Positions 31,397 through 39,722 of a stretch of 44,078 bases of DNA are shown one piece after another. This DNA is from Candidatus Cloacimonadota bacterium (GTDB taxonomy: Bacteria > Cloacimonadota > Cloacimonadia > Cloacimonadales > Cloacimonadaceae). The position numbers and the translations under genes were made by a program. The notes beneath the pieces are model-generated. The model was not told the origin of the DNA. It made no database searches and worked only from the letters and a program-made list of their open reading frames with translations. Within the stretch, counting starts at the first letter, position 1; every line of letters starts with the position of its first letter. The stretch is from positions 1-44,078 of the forward strand of contig JAKQNZ010000137.1 in assembly GCA_029565535.1 (NCBI GenBank), read 5' to 3'.

Positions 31397-33106
31397 CTAT
31401 TCAACCACGGTCATCTTGATTACTTCGCGGATAGTGGTGATTCCACGTTTCATCTTGGATAAGGCTGCATCGTGCAGAGTTCTCATCCCGGCTTTTAAGG
31501 CAGCATCGCGGATCAGGTCCTGATTTCCGCCTTCGAAGATCAGTTTACGGATTTCAGGAGTTACGGTAAGCAGCTCAAAGATACCTTCACGACCGGCAAA
31601 ACCGGTATTGTCGCAGTGTACGCATCCAGCCCCGATCTTGAAATTAACCTTGCTGGCTTCTTCAGGGGACAAACCGCTGTCCTTGATCTCCTGCTCAGTT
31701 GGTTTATAATCTTTTATACAGTATTTGCAAATTTTACGAACCAAACGCTGAGCCATCACCAAAGACAGGGAAGAACCCACGAGATAGGGTTTGATTCCGA
31801 TGTCGATCAAACGGGTAATGGTAGAGGGAGCGTCGTTGGCATGCAGAGTGGAAAACACCAAGTGACCGGTAAGTGAGAACTTGATGGCGATATCGGCCGT
31901 TTCTTCGTCGCGGATTTCACCGATCAGCACGATATCCGGGTCTTGACGCAACACGCTGCGCAAAGCGGATCCGAAAGTAAGCCCGATCTGTTCTTTGGTT
32001 TCGATCTGGGTAATACCTTCCAAACGGTATTCCACGGGGTCTTCCACGGTTATGATGTTGGTTTCGATGTCTTGAATTTCCTTCAAGGCGGCATGCAATG
32101 AGGTTGATTTTCCGCTTCCGGTGGGGCCCGAGACAATAATGATTCCATAAGGACGGCGAATGATCTTGTGGAAAATGGCCATGTCCGAATCTTCGAATCC
32201 CAACGTGGTAAGCTTGAAACCGAATTCCCCCTTATCCAAAAGACGCATCACAACCTTTTCACCCAGCACAGTGGGAGTGATTGATACACGAACGTCCACG
32301 CTTTTCAGAGAGGTTTTCAGAGCGATGTGACCGTCCTGGGGTAATCTACGTTCGGCGATATTCAGTTTACTCATCACCTTGATAATGGAAACCACCCCGG
32401 GATGCATGCCGATAGGTGGAGTCATTACTTCGCGCAGAGCGCCGTCCACACGATAACGGACGCGGGTCGTTTTTACCAGAGGTTCGATGTGGATGTCTGT
32501 CGCACCAGCTTTGATAGCTTCGTTGATGATCAGGTTTACCAGTTTTACGATGGGAGCATCAGCATCCCCCGATGCAGCGGCAATGGTGATCTCGTTTTCA
32601 TCTTCGTCCACGGCAACAAAGTCAAAACCGCCCACGGCGTCTTCAACCTGGGAAGTGGTTCGGATGCTCTTATAATACTTTTCTATAGTATCGTGCAAAG
32701 TGCTATCGCCGATCAGCTCAGGCTTGATGCTCTTGCCTAAAAGCTTCTTCAAGCTGTCCAGAACAGTAAGGTTTTCAGGATCTGCCAAGGCCACTACTAT
32801 GCTGTCGCCTTCCTTACGCAGGGCTATCACGCGGTTTTCCAACGCATAAGGTTCTGGGATCAAAGAGACAACAGTCAGATCGAGCTCCATCAGTTCCTTT
32901 TCGTTCACTATTTCGTAGCCAAGCTGCATATTCAGGGCAGCCAGCAATTCACGCTCGGTTAAATAGCCAAGTTTGATAAGGGTTTCGCCAAGTTTCAGGC
33001 CAAAATTGCCCTGTTTTACCAGAGCTTCCTTCACTTGATCTTCTGTTACGTATGCCTCATGCACCAGGACTTCACCCAGGCGGGCAAATTGGGGATTGAA
33101 ACTCAT
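31397..33106 (-). CDS. pilB: Type IV pilus extension ATPase PilB/GspE
   Basis: This 569-aa cytoplasmic hexameric motor has an N-terminal MshEN-like domain (about 1-150), Walker A GPTGSGKST, an Asp box and Walker B LRQDPDIVLIGEIRDEETA, and a His box GHLVFSTLHANDA. A tetracysteine zinc motif (CKYC...CVHC) follows near 475-510. Length and zinc motif fit PilB/GspE rather than PilT. It lies between the Ig-like lipoprotein gene and pilC. Confidence 0.93.
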   Translation of the reverse strand: MSFNPQFARLGEVLVHEAYVTEDQVKEALVKQGNFGLKLGETLIKLGYLTERELLAALNMQLGYEIVNEKELMELDLTVVSLIPEPYALENRVIALRKEGDSIVVALADPENLTVLDSLKKLLGKSIKPELIGDSTLHDTIEKYYKSIRTTSQVEDAVGGFDFVAVDEDENEITIAAASGDADAPIVKLVNLIINEAIKAGATDIHIEPLVKTTRVRYRVDGALREVMTPPIGMHPGVVSIIKVMSKLNIAERRLPQDGHIALKTSLKSVDVRVSITPTVLGEKVVMRLLDKGEFGFKLTTLGFEDSDMAIFHKIIRRPYGIIIVSGPTGSGKSTSLHAALKEIQDIETNIITVEDPVEYRLEGITQIETKEQIGLTFGSALRSVLRQDPDIVLIGEIRDEETADIAIKFSLTGHLVFSTLHANDAPSTITRLIDIGIKPYLVGSSLSLVMAQRLVRKICKYCIKDYKPTEQEIKDSGLSPEEASKVNFKIGAGCVHCDNTGFAGREGIFELLTVTPEIRKLIFEGGNQDLIRDAALKAGMRTLHDAALSKMKRGITTIREVIKMTVVE

Positions 33107-33141
33107 TAAGTCTTCCTTTGGGTATTTCTCGCCTTTCAGGC

Positions 33142-33178
33142 TAACGGGAACCCAGCAGAAGGCTGGTTCCCGTTAACC
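33142..33178 (-). other. Inter-cistronic hairpin before pilB
   Basis: TAACGGGAACC (33142-33152), a bulged C, and AGC pair with GCTGGTTCCCGTTA (33162-33175). No T-run follows on the minus strand, so this is a processing or attenuation structure in the 102-bp gap rather than an obvious terminator. Confidence 0.5.
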
Positions 33179-33207
33179 GGAATAGGCTTTTATGCTATAC
33201 TATATCT

Positions 33208-35478
33208 TTACCAGGGTGCTGTTCCAGGATAACGGAAGAGCGTTATGGAAGTATTAGACTGAACGTTGGTTCCCAGAATACGACCGGTGATGAGCACATC
33301 TGCGGTTCCAGGGGTCATAGTCATTGGATCGGGCAGGGGTATTTCCTGAGCTTTGCAGGCAATGCGACCCTGAGCCAAACCATTTGCATCCGTAATCACT
33401 CGCCACCACTCATTTGGCGGAAGCGTCGGATCGTATAGTCCATTCAGATTCTGGACGAAGTTACCTCGCGTACAGAGAAGCATCACATACCCATTTTCGA
33501 TCGGAAGTCCCTGACCGTCGGTAAGCAGACAGTGGATGTTGCTATATTCCGGGGGAACTTGGTCTTGGTCGAAATAAAGGGCTGCAGGCTGAGCCTGGAT
33601 TTCAAAACGTGGATCATTTAATGGCAGAACCACGTCGGCTTCTCCATAGATGGGGTTGCCATCTGCGTCTTCGCCGCAGTTTGCCCGGATGGTGATCACG
33701 TCGAAGGTATAACTACCGCTGTAGGTAAACACAGTATAAGCTACTCCAGCCAGGGAGTCGCCATTGATGCTAACGTTTCCAACGTATGCCTCGGCCTGGA
33801 TTTGACAGGCGGGATTGTTCAGCAATTCGAACCATACGGCAGTTCCCTTGTCCACTGGGTTATTGTGAATATCCTTCACGATGGCACCGGCAATAATACG
33901 CCATACGCCACCCCCGATGTTCGTGCCTGTGTTGAAACCGCCGATGAAGGGGACTATGCCTCCCGGAGCTGGCGGGCCGGCATGGATAACGATGTTGTTC
34001 TTTTGGGCATAGATATAACGCACGGCATCATCGCTGATCCAGGAAGCCCGGATTGTCAACAAACCGGATGCTGTTCCGCTGTTTACCGAGATCTGCGCTT
34101 CACCTCCGTTTGAGACCACCTCCACGGAGTCAGCCTGGGGATAGCCATTCAGGTTTGCTCCTGAGGGAGCATTGGAGTTCATTATCTTGAAATACACTCT
34201 TTGAGGAGCGTCGATCAAGTTGCCATTGATGTCGCGTAATTTTACACGCAGAATGGCAGACTGCAAACCGCCTGTATTGGCAACGTTCAGGTTGATCTGA
34301 TCAGTCTGAGTGAAGCTGATGGAGTGCAATTCGTTGGAAGTAATCGTAAAGATTGTTTGCATCTGCAGGGTATCGCCATTGGCTGTGGCTTTTATCGCTG
34401 CCGCACCTGCAGACAAGCCGGGAGTAAAGCGAACTCTGGCCCAGCCGAAGTAATCGCCGGAAGTCTCGGTATTTATGTTCACGGCTTGAGAAGCGTTCAT
34501 GAAAGTACCAAGGTCGGTGGTAAACTTAACCGGCTGAGAGGGGCAAAGGTTGTTGTATACGTCGGTTAGGCCTGCATGAATCCAAATCTGGTTGGGGCTG
34601 CCAACACTACTGGTATCCGCTTCCACCAATTGCTCTCCAACCTTAACAAAGGAGTCGAGATCGATGAAGGCGGGACGTCCGGGTTTTATTACCACTTCGC
34701 GGCTATCGCTGACTCCCGCAATGGTGGCAGTAACGACTGCCATGGGAGAACCGGGCTCTGTATTGGCGTCTGTCCAGGAACTGAAGCGAACGGTAGCTTG
34801 CCCATTAAAGGTAGGAGCCACCACACTGCTGCCGAGTTCATTGTCGCCAGAATCCAGGAAACGCCCCTGGGTACAGGAAAAAGTAACCAGAGTGTTATTG
34901 GGAACTGTGTTGCCTTCGGAATTGATGGGTACTGCGACCAGATTCACGGTTTGCATAACGGTCATCAGATAGGGCTCTTGTTCGCCGGGGAAACGCAGAT
35001 TTACATCAGCGATATCAGGAATAGGCTTGATTTCCACTTGCACGGTAGTGGTGTCGGCGGAAACCAGAGAGTCGGTTACTGTGGCGTGGAATTTTCTTAC
35101 CACAGCCATAATGGTTGCCATTCCTACGTCGCCGTCATCCCAGAAAGTGGTTTTGGCTACGCCGGTACTATCGGTTGGAACGTTGGTGAGCACGCGTCCC
35201 AGATTGGTCTTGAAATTCACTATCTGGTTGGACACGCCAAAACCTTCTCCGTCCTTCACTTCCACCGAGATGGTGGAATATGTGATGTTATTATCGGAAT
35301 AAATCACGGTAGGAGAAGCAGTGATGCGGGTGATAAACCGAAGCTCTGATACCGGTGGGGGTGGGGGGACTGTGGGTAAAATCGGAGGTGGATTGCGCCT
35401 GTCACAGCTAGCGCTGAAACTGACCAGAATGATCATCAGTAGCGTAAGGATAGGCATCAGGGAGCTGAACTTTTTCAT
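33208..35478 (-). CDS. Lipoprotein with tandem Ig-like (Big_1/invasin-type) domains
   Basis: This 756-aa protein has a lipoprotein signal (lipobox SFSASC, Cys at about 25) and a proline-rich linker (PPPILPTVPPPPPVSE). At least four to five bacterial Ig-like segments follow, with the Big_1 pattern: (T)ASPTVIYSDNNITYSTISVEVKDGEGFGVSNQIVNFKT, VNLVAVPINSEGNTVPNNTLVTFSC, LRVKLRDINGNLIDAPQRVYFKI, and similar. Its ATG overlaps the pilQ stop (ATGA), so it is translationally coupled to the secretin. It may serve as a secretin-associated outer-membrane lipoprotein or a surface adhesin. The role is inferred. Confidence 0.75.
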   Translation of the reverse strand: MKKFSSLMPILTLLMIILVSFSASCDRRNPPPILPTVPPPPPVSELRFITRITASPTVIYSDNNITYSTISVEVKDGEGFGVSNQIVNFKTNLGRVLTNVPTDSTGVAKTTFWDDGDVGMATIMAVVRKFHATVTDSLVSADTTTVQVEIKPIPDIADVNLRFPGEQEPYLMTVMQTVNLVAVPINSEGNTVPNNTLVTFSCTQGRFLDSGDNELGSSVVAPTFNGQATVRFSSWTDANTEPGSPMAVVTATIAGVSDSREVVIKPGRPAFIDLDSFVKVGEQLVEADTSSVGSPNQIWIHAGLTDVYNNLCPSQPVKFTTDLGTFMNASQAVNINTETSGDYFGWARVRFTPGLSAGAAAIKATANGDTLQMQTIFTITSNELHSISFTQTDQINLNVANTGGLQSAILRVKLRDINGNLIDAPQRVYFKIMNSNAPSGANLNGYPQADSVEVVSNGGEAQISVNSGTASGLLTIRASWISDDAVRYIYAQKNNIVIHAGPPAPGGIVPFIGGFNTGTNIGGGVWRIIAGAIVKDIHNNPVDKGTAVWFELLNNPACQIQAEAYVGNVSINGDSLAGVAYTVFTYSGSYTFDVITIRANCGEDADGNPIYGEADVVLPLNDPRFEIQAQPAALYFDQDQVPPEYSNIHCLLTDGQGLPIENGYVMLLCTRGNFVQNLNGLYDPTLPPNEWWRVITDANGLAQGRIACKAQEIPLPDPMTMTPGTADVLITGRILGTNVQSNTSITLFRYPGTAPW

Positions 35479-36878
35479 TCTTGTTCCTCCTCTTCAAACT
35501 CGATGAGAGTGCGTGTTAAGCGCTCGTCGATTTTTAATTCAGGGCTGGTTTCCTGCATTGAAACCAAACGGGGTGTAATTTCGATAATCAAATCGGTATT
35601 CTCTACCAATTCATAACGGTGTTGGAAGATTTTGCCAACAAAGGGCAGATCACCAAGGAAGGGTACTTTGTTGGTCTTTTGGCTGATGCTGGAATTCAGC
35701 AAACCGCCCACAATTATCTTGTGCTCATTGGGAACTGTGACTGCCGATGATACTCTGCGAACTTTGGTACGGGGAACATATCCGCCTACCAGTTCGGTTA
35801 CGGAACTCACTTCGGGGTTGATGTTCATGGTGATGTTTCCGTCTTTGTTTACCTTGGGGGTCACGTTCAGGATAATACCAACTTCCTGTCTTTCCACCTG
35901 CACCTGTTTCTCGTTGTCCATTACTACGAAGGGGACGACCTCACCGATGTGCATGGTAGCCAGTTCGCCGTTCAGGGCTGTGACGCGGGTGTCAGTGAGC
36001 AATTGGGCAGCGTTATTTTCCAGCAACCAGTCGATTGTGATGTCAAAAGCAGTCAGTTGACGGCTGAAATGAGCGATATCATCGAAACCGTCGATTCTCT
36101 GGAAATACTGCTCATCTGGAATCACGCCAAAGTCATTGGGATTGCCGTGAGGCAGATAACCGGTTACATCAGAGTAATCGTAGGGAAGTCCGGCACCACT
36201 TTCGTTCACGGGATCCTCGGCCAATATGGTGGTCAAATGATTCAGACGGCTCCAGTCGATACCGATTTTCTTGGCTTGGTTCAAATGAACTTCGATAAGA
36301 CGAACCCTGATTTCTACCTGGTCTTGTTCGTTATCGATGGATTTCACCAGTTGCTCGATTTCCTTGAAACTTTCGGGGTTTCCGTAAACCATCAAGGCAT
36401 TCTGGCCTTCCAGAGGAGTGATTTTGAGGCCGGTATTCTGCAGGGATTCGCTCACTTTCTTGGCATCGAGATTATTAAGATAGATAATGTCGCTGCGTTC
36501 GCCGGTTTCTTCCATGATGTTTTGTTTGGCACCTACGATGAAGGTGTTGCTGCCAACCACGCGGTAGGACAGACCGGCAGAACGTGCCACCAGGGAAACT
36601 GCAGTTTCGATAGGAACGTCTTTGATGTTGATGGTAACTCTTTTTTCTTCTTTGTCATCTCCCCCTCCAGCTTGTTCGATCGAAAGGACGATATTGGTTT
36701 CACTGAGGCGGGACAGAGCTTTAAAAACCGAAGACAGAGTAGCATCGTCGGCATTGAAGGTTACTCGGGTATCGAGAATCGGGTCTCTTCTCGTTTGTGC
36801 GCTTAAGGTGGTAAAACTCATAAGCAGCAGTGCTAAGATCAGTGCAATCATATACTTTGCACGCAAGGTGTTTTTCAT
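35475..36878 (-). CDS. pilQ: Type IV pilus secretin PilQ
   Basis: The protein is 467 aa from the ATG at 36878; GGGAG lies 7 nt upstream, whereas a longer in-frame start at 36896 lacks one. It has a signal peptide ending LSAQT, an STN/N0-like domain (about 40-110: VTFNADDATLSSVFKAL), an N1/NolW domain (IIYLNNLDAKKVSESL), and a C-terminal secretin core with VPFLGDLPFVGKIFQHR (the canonical VPxLGDIPxxGxLF motif) and LIIEITPRLV. It lacks the AMIN domains of proteobacterial PilQ. It forms the outer-membrane pilus gate. Confidence 0.92.
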   Translation of the reverse strand: MKNTLRAKYMIALILALLLMSFTTLSAQTRRDPILDTRVTFNADDATLSSVFKALSRLSETNIVLSIEQAGGGDDKEEKRVTINIKDVPIETAVSLVARSAGLSYRVVGSNTFIVGAKQNIMEETGERSDIIYLNNLDAKKVSESLQNTGLKITPLEGQNALMVYGNPESFKEIEQLVKSIDNEQDQVEIRVRLIEVHLNQAKKIGIDWSRLNHLTTILAEDPVNESGAGLPYDYSDVTGYLPHGNPNDFGVIPDEQYFQRIDGFDDIAHFSRQLTAFDITIDWLLENNAAQLLTDTRVTALNGELATMHIGEVVPFVVMDNEKQVQVERQEVGIILNVTPKVNKDGNITMNINPEVSSVTELVGGYVPRTKVRRVSSAVTVPNEHKIIVGGLLNSSISQKTNKVPFLGDLPFVGKIFQHRYELVENTDLIIEITPRLVSMQETSPELKIDERLTRTLIEFEEEEQE

Positions 36879-36907
36879 ACTATCTCCCAGTATCATAATA
36901 ATATTCC

Positions 36908-37447
36908 TTACCAGCTTCCGGTAGTGCCTTTGAACATTGTGTTGTCATCGGCGGGTTTTGCAGGCCGGGGAGCCAGTTCTGTGGTAGAGACTATTCCGTT
37001 ATAACTGTAGCGGATGCTTTTGTCGGAAATATCCAGGATTCTTCTGCCTTCGATGGTTTGACCAACTCTGGCTTCATGCAGCACGCCGCGGTATTCGATA
37101 TAGGCTATGCGGTTGCCATTCTCGTCACTGGCGGTAGTAGCCAGACGGAAGGTATTCTTAACCATCTCTTCGAATTCTTTCTCGCGGTCCACTTTATCTT
37201 TGATAATGTTTCCCTGGCGCAGGGGATCGCGGTTTGAACTGAATACGAACATCTTACGATCCTGGATCGAATTTTCGATAGATTTGATTTTATTCAGCAG
37301 CGTGTCGGACACAGATTCCTTCGTATAAACCGATTTTTCGGGGATTTGTTTCCAACTGCGATGCATAGCCACGAGGTGAACAGCCATGGCAAAAAGGAGG
37401 ATCACAATGAGGGCGATGGCCAGGTCTTTGATAAATCTCAGTTGCAT
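36908..37447 (-). CDS. PilP/GspC-like pilus assembly protein
   Basis: This 179-aa protein has an N-terminal transmembrane helix (about 9-28), a linker, and a C-terminal beta-rich HR-like domain (AYIEYRGVLHEARVGQTIEGRRILDISDKSIRYSYNG), the arrangement seen in PilP and GspC. It lies exactly at the pilP position between pilO and pilQ. It has a GGAGG RBS. Sequence identity to known PilP is not evident to me, so the call leans on architecture and order. Confidence 0.65.
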   Translation of the reverse strand: MQLRFIKDLAIALIVILLFAMAVHLVAMHRSWKQIPEKSVYTKESVSDTLLNKIKSIENSIQDRKMFVFSSNRDPLRQGNIIKDKVDREKEFEEMVKNTFRLATTASDENGNRIAYIEYRGVLHEARVGQTIEGRRILDISDKSIRYSYNGIVSTTELAPRPAKPADDNTMFKGTTGSW

Positions 37448-37448
37448 C

Positions 37449-38000
37449 TTAAGCCTCCTTCTTCACTTTGAATATCGAAAGTTCCAAAGTCATACGATAT
37501 CGGTTGGGAGCTCCCGGAGCCCGGACTTCCTTGTCAGAAACCTGAGTTGGGCTGATATCCAGAGCGTGTATCTTTAGGATATTATCCAATGCTTCCAGAT
37601 CGGAGATAAATTGCCCGATCTGCACGTAGCTGGCTTCCAGCTCGAGATTGTAAGTGGTTTCGATCAGGCCGGGCAGCGAGAATTTGTTGCTGTCAGACAG
37701 CTTGTTAAGCTGAATGGAGCGTTGGTCTGCCAATTGACCGATCTTGGTTTTGAAGTCATTGATCTCATCGAAACTAAAGCTGGCTGTTTTGGTAAGGCTA
37801 TTGTCTATGATCAAGGCAAATTGGCTGAGCTGCTGATCCATTATCCGGGCGCTGTTCAGCTGTTCTTGGGCGGTTTTGATTTTTCCATCCAGCTCCTCGA
37901 TCTTACTTTTCGATTTGCGCACTGTGTTTGAGGTCAGCATAAAGAACAATACCCCGATCAGGATTAACAGCAGTACGAATACACTATATCTCTCTTTCAT
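37449..38000 (-). CDS. pilO: Type IV pilus alignment protein PilO
   Basis: The protein is 183 aa from the ATG at 38000, which overlaps the pilN stop (TAATG) and has a GGAGGC RBS; a longer in-frame start inside pilN is rejected. It has an N-terminal membrane helix (about 5-24), a coiled coil (about 28-60) and a ferredoxin-like C-terminal domain (TYNLELEASYVQIGQFISDLEAL...). It partners with PilN in the inner-membrane ring. Confidence 0.8.
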   Translation of the reverse strand: MKERYSVFVLLLILIGVLFFMLTSNTVRKSKSKIEELDGKIKTAQEQLNSARIMDQQLSQFALIIDNSLTKTASFSFDEINDFKTKIGQLADQRSIQLNKLSDSNKFSLPGLIETTYNLELEASYVQIGQFISDLEALDNILKIHALDISPTQVSDKEVRAPGAPNRYRMTLELSIFKVKKEA

Positions 38001-38599
38001 TACTGCCTCCTTCCACCGCCGGTATTGGCATCTTTGCTGTAGCACTCGATAACGAATTCCAGAATTGCGGTGTCTTTCACTATCTGACGGGTAATCTGCC
38101 CGGATTTGATCTGAGGAAAGTCGTTACTGATCTCAGGATTACTTTTCAGACGGTTTATGAAAGACTGGATCAGGTCGAGCTCTTTTACGTTTACGTCCAC
38201 TTCGGTGATCCCGTTCAGGGTCAGCACCCCATTGGAGAACGAAAACTTTCGCACGGCCAGCTTATCATCTATTTCCTGTCCCAGGGCAATCATTTTCTTG
38301 GCCCAGAATATACGGTTGTTGAATGTTTCGGCCAAGTGATCGAGATCGTCGCTGGACAGATAGTCAGCGCTGGTTTGGAATTGTTCCAATTGCTGTTTGG
38401 TGTCATTGTAAAACTTCTGCCGGTTCTCAACCCGCAGTGTTGCCATATTGCTTATATAAATCCATCCGGCGATCATGGCGATCAGGCCGATAACGAAGAA
38501 AACCACCGCTGTGATGAAGGTTTTCTTTTCGCGTTCGGCTTGAAGCCGCAGTTCGCCGAATTTGTTGAGGTTTATCTTAAAGTAGAATGGACCAGTCAT
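38000..38599 (-). CDS. pilN: Type IV pilus alignment protein PilN
   Basis: This 199-aa protein has a short cytoplasmic N-terminus containing FKINLNKFGELR, equivalent to the PilM-binding INLLP motif. One membrane helix follows (about 29-49), then a periplasmic coiled coil and an alpha/beta domain (FSNGVLTLNGITEVDVNVKEL). The order pilM-N-O supports the call. RBS GGAGGAAAC. Confidence 0.82.
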   Translation of the reverse strand: MTGPFYFKINLNKFGELRLQAEREKKTFITAVVFFVIGLIAMIAGWIYISNMATLRVENRQKFYNDTKQQLEQFQTSADYLSSDDLDHLAETFNNRIFWAKKMIALGQEIDDKLAVRKFSFSNGVLTLNGITEVDVNVKELDLIQSFINRLKSNPEISNDFPQIKSGQITRQIVKDTAILEFVIECYSKDANTGGGRRQ

Positions 38600-38612
38600 C
38601 AGTTTCCTCCCC

Positions 38613-39680
38613 TTATTCCATTCTCATAGCCAGGCCGATGGCCAGGGCCAGTTGAGGGTCTTTTTTGCTCTGGAGTCTGTCCGAGACTTCCACATTGGCA
38701 AAGGGCATGAAGATCTCGGTGGGGATGGCAACTTTTTCCTGGAAATATTCCTGAAGTCCAGCCAGTTTGGCGGAACCACCCATCAGATACAGCTTTCGGA
38801 AATCGCTATTGCCGGCTTCTTTTACATAGAAGCGAAGCGAACGGCGAACTTCGTCCACGATTGCATCCTCGGTCGATTTTTCAGAAATGTCCAGCATACT
38901 GATCGATTCCACGGTGGCTGAGGCAGGATTGTCGCGCAGACCGAATTCCATTTTATGGCGCTCTGCCTGATCCCATTCCATCTGACGCTTGCGCATGATA
39001 TCGCGGGTAAAATTGTATCCGCCGTAAGGTATGTCGCGGGCGAAAAGCTTGGCTTCGGGACCCCAGATCACCATGTTGCTGCGATGTGCACCCAGATTCA
39101 GCAACACATAAACCCCTTCCTCGGCAAAGGCATTCAGCGAAAAGCTGTTAACTACCGCCAAAGAATCAATATCAACGATATTGGGGGTAAGGCCTGCGCT
39201 GGTGAGGGTAGTGGTATGCTCGTTCAGCAAGTCTTTGGAAGTAGCGGCCAGAAGGATGTTCATGTTGTTCGTCTTTTCTTCCACACTCAGCACCTGATAA
39301 TCCAGAACCATATCGGTTCCGCTGATCGGAATATGCTTTTTAGCTTCGAAGAACAGTGCGCTTTCGAGCTCCTCATCGGGCAGAAAGATGGTCTTGATCT
39401 GCTTGATACTGGTGTTATCACCGCCAATCGAGGTAACCAGGTGTTTGATATGCTTTGGATTGATCCGCAGCGATTTCAGCATTTCGATTATCACCGGCGC
39501 ATAGCGTTCCGGTCGCAGGTCGCTGGGGATGTATTCTATTCCCGAGGCAACCGTTGGCCGGATATCGCAATTCAGCAGCTTGAAACCTTCGTGCTGCTTT
39601 CGCAGATGAACGATCTTAATACTGTGGCTACCGATATCGATACCCACAGTTTCCTTGATTCGAACTTGTTTCTTCTTCAT
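38613..39680 (-). CDS. pilM: Type IV pilus actin-like ATPase PilM
   Basis: This 355-aa cytoplasmic FtsA/actin-fold protein has phosphate-1 GIDIGSHSIKIV at the N-terminus, DIDSLAVVNSF mid-protein, phosphate-2 VLLNLGAHRSNMVIW, and an adenosine motif LYLMGGSAKLAGLQEYF near the C-terminus. It binds the PilN N-terminus. Confidence 0.92.
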   Translation of the reverse strand: MKKKQVRIKETVGIDIGSHSIKIVHLRKQHEGFKLLNCDIRPTVASGIEYIPSDLRPERYAPVIIEMLKSLRINPKHIKHLVTSIGGDNTSIKQIKTIFLPDEELESALFFEAKKHIPISGTDMVLDYQVLSVEEKTNNMNILLAATSKDLLNEHTTTLTSAGLTPNIVDIDSLAVVNSFSLNAFAEEGVYVLLNLGAHRSNMVIWGPEAKLFARDIPYGGYNFTRDIMRKRQMEWDQAERHKMEFGLRDNPASATVESISMLDISEKSTEDAIVDEVRRSLRFYVKEAGNSDFRKLYLMGGSAKLAGLQEYFQEKVAIPTEIFMPFANVEVSDRLQSKKDPQLALAIGLAMRME

Positions 39681-39722
39681 TCTTCCTCTTTATATCGTTT
39701 ACATATAATCGTATGCGTAATA

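Noticed and set aside
34576-35349. 257-aa plus-strand ORF opposite the Ig-like lipoprotein
   Set aside because: It is a shadow of the coding strand; low-complexity composition and no family features.
35949-36806. 285-aa plus-strand ORF opposite pilQ
   Set aside because: It is antisense to a well-supported secretin gene, with no RBS or recognisable domain.
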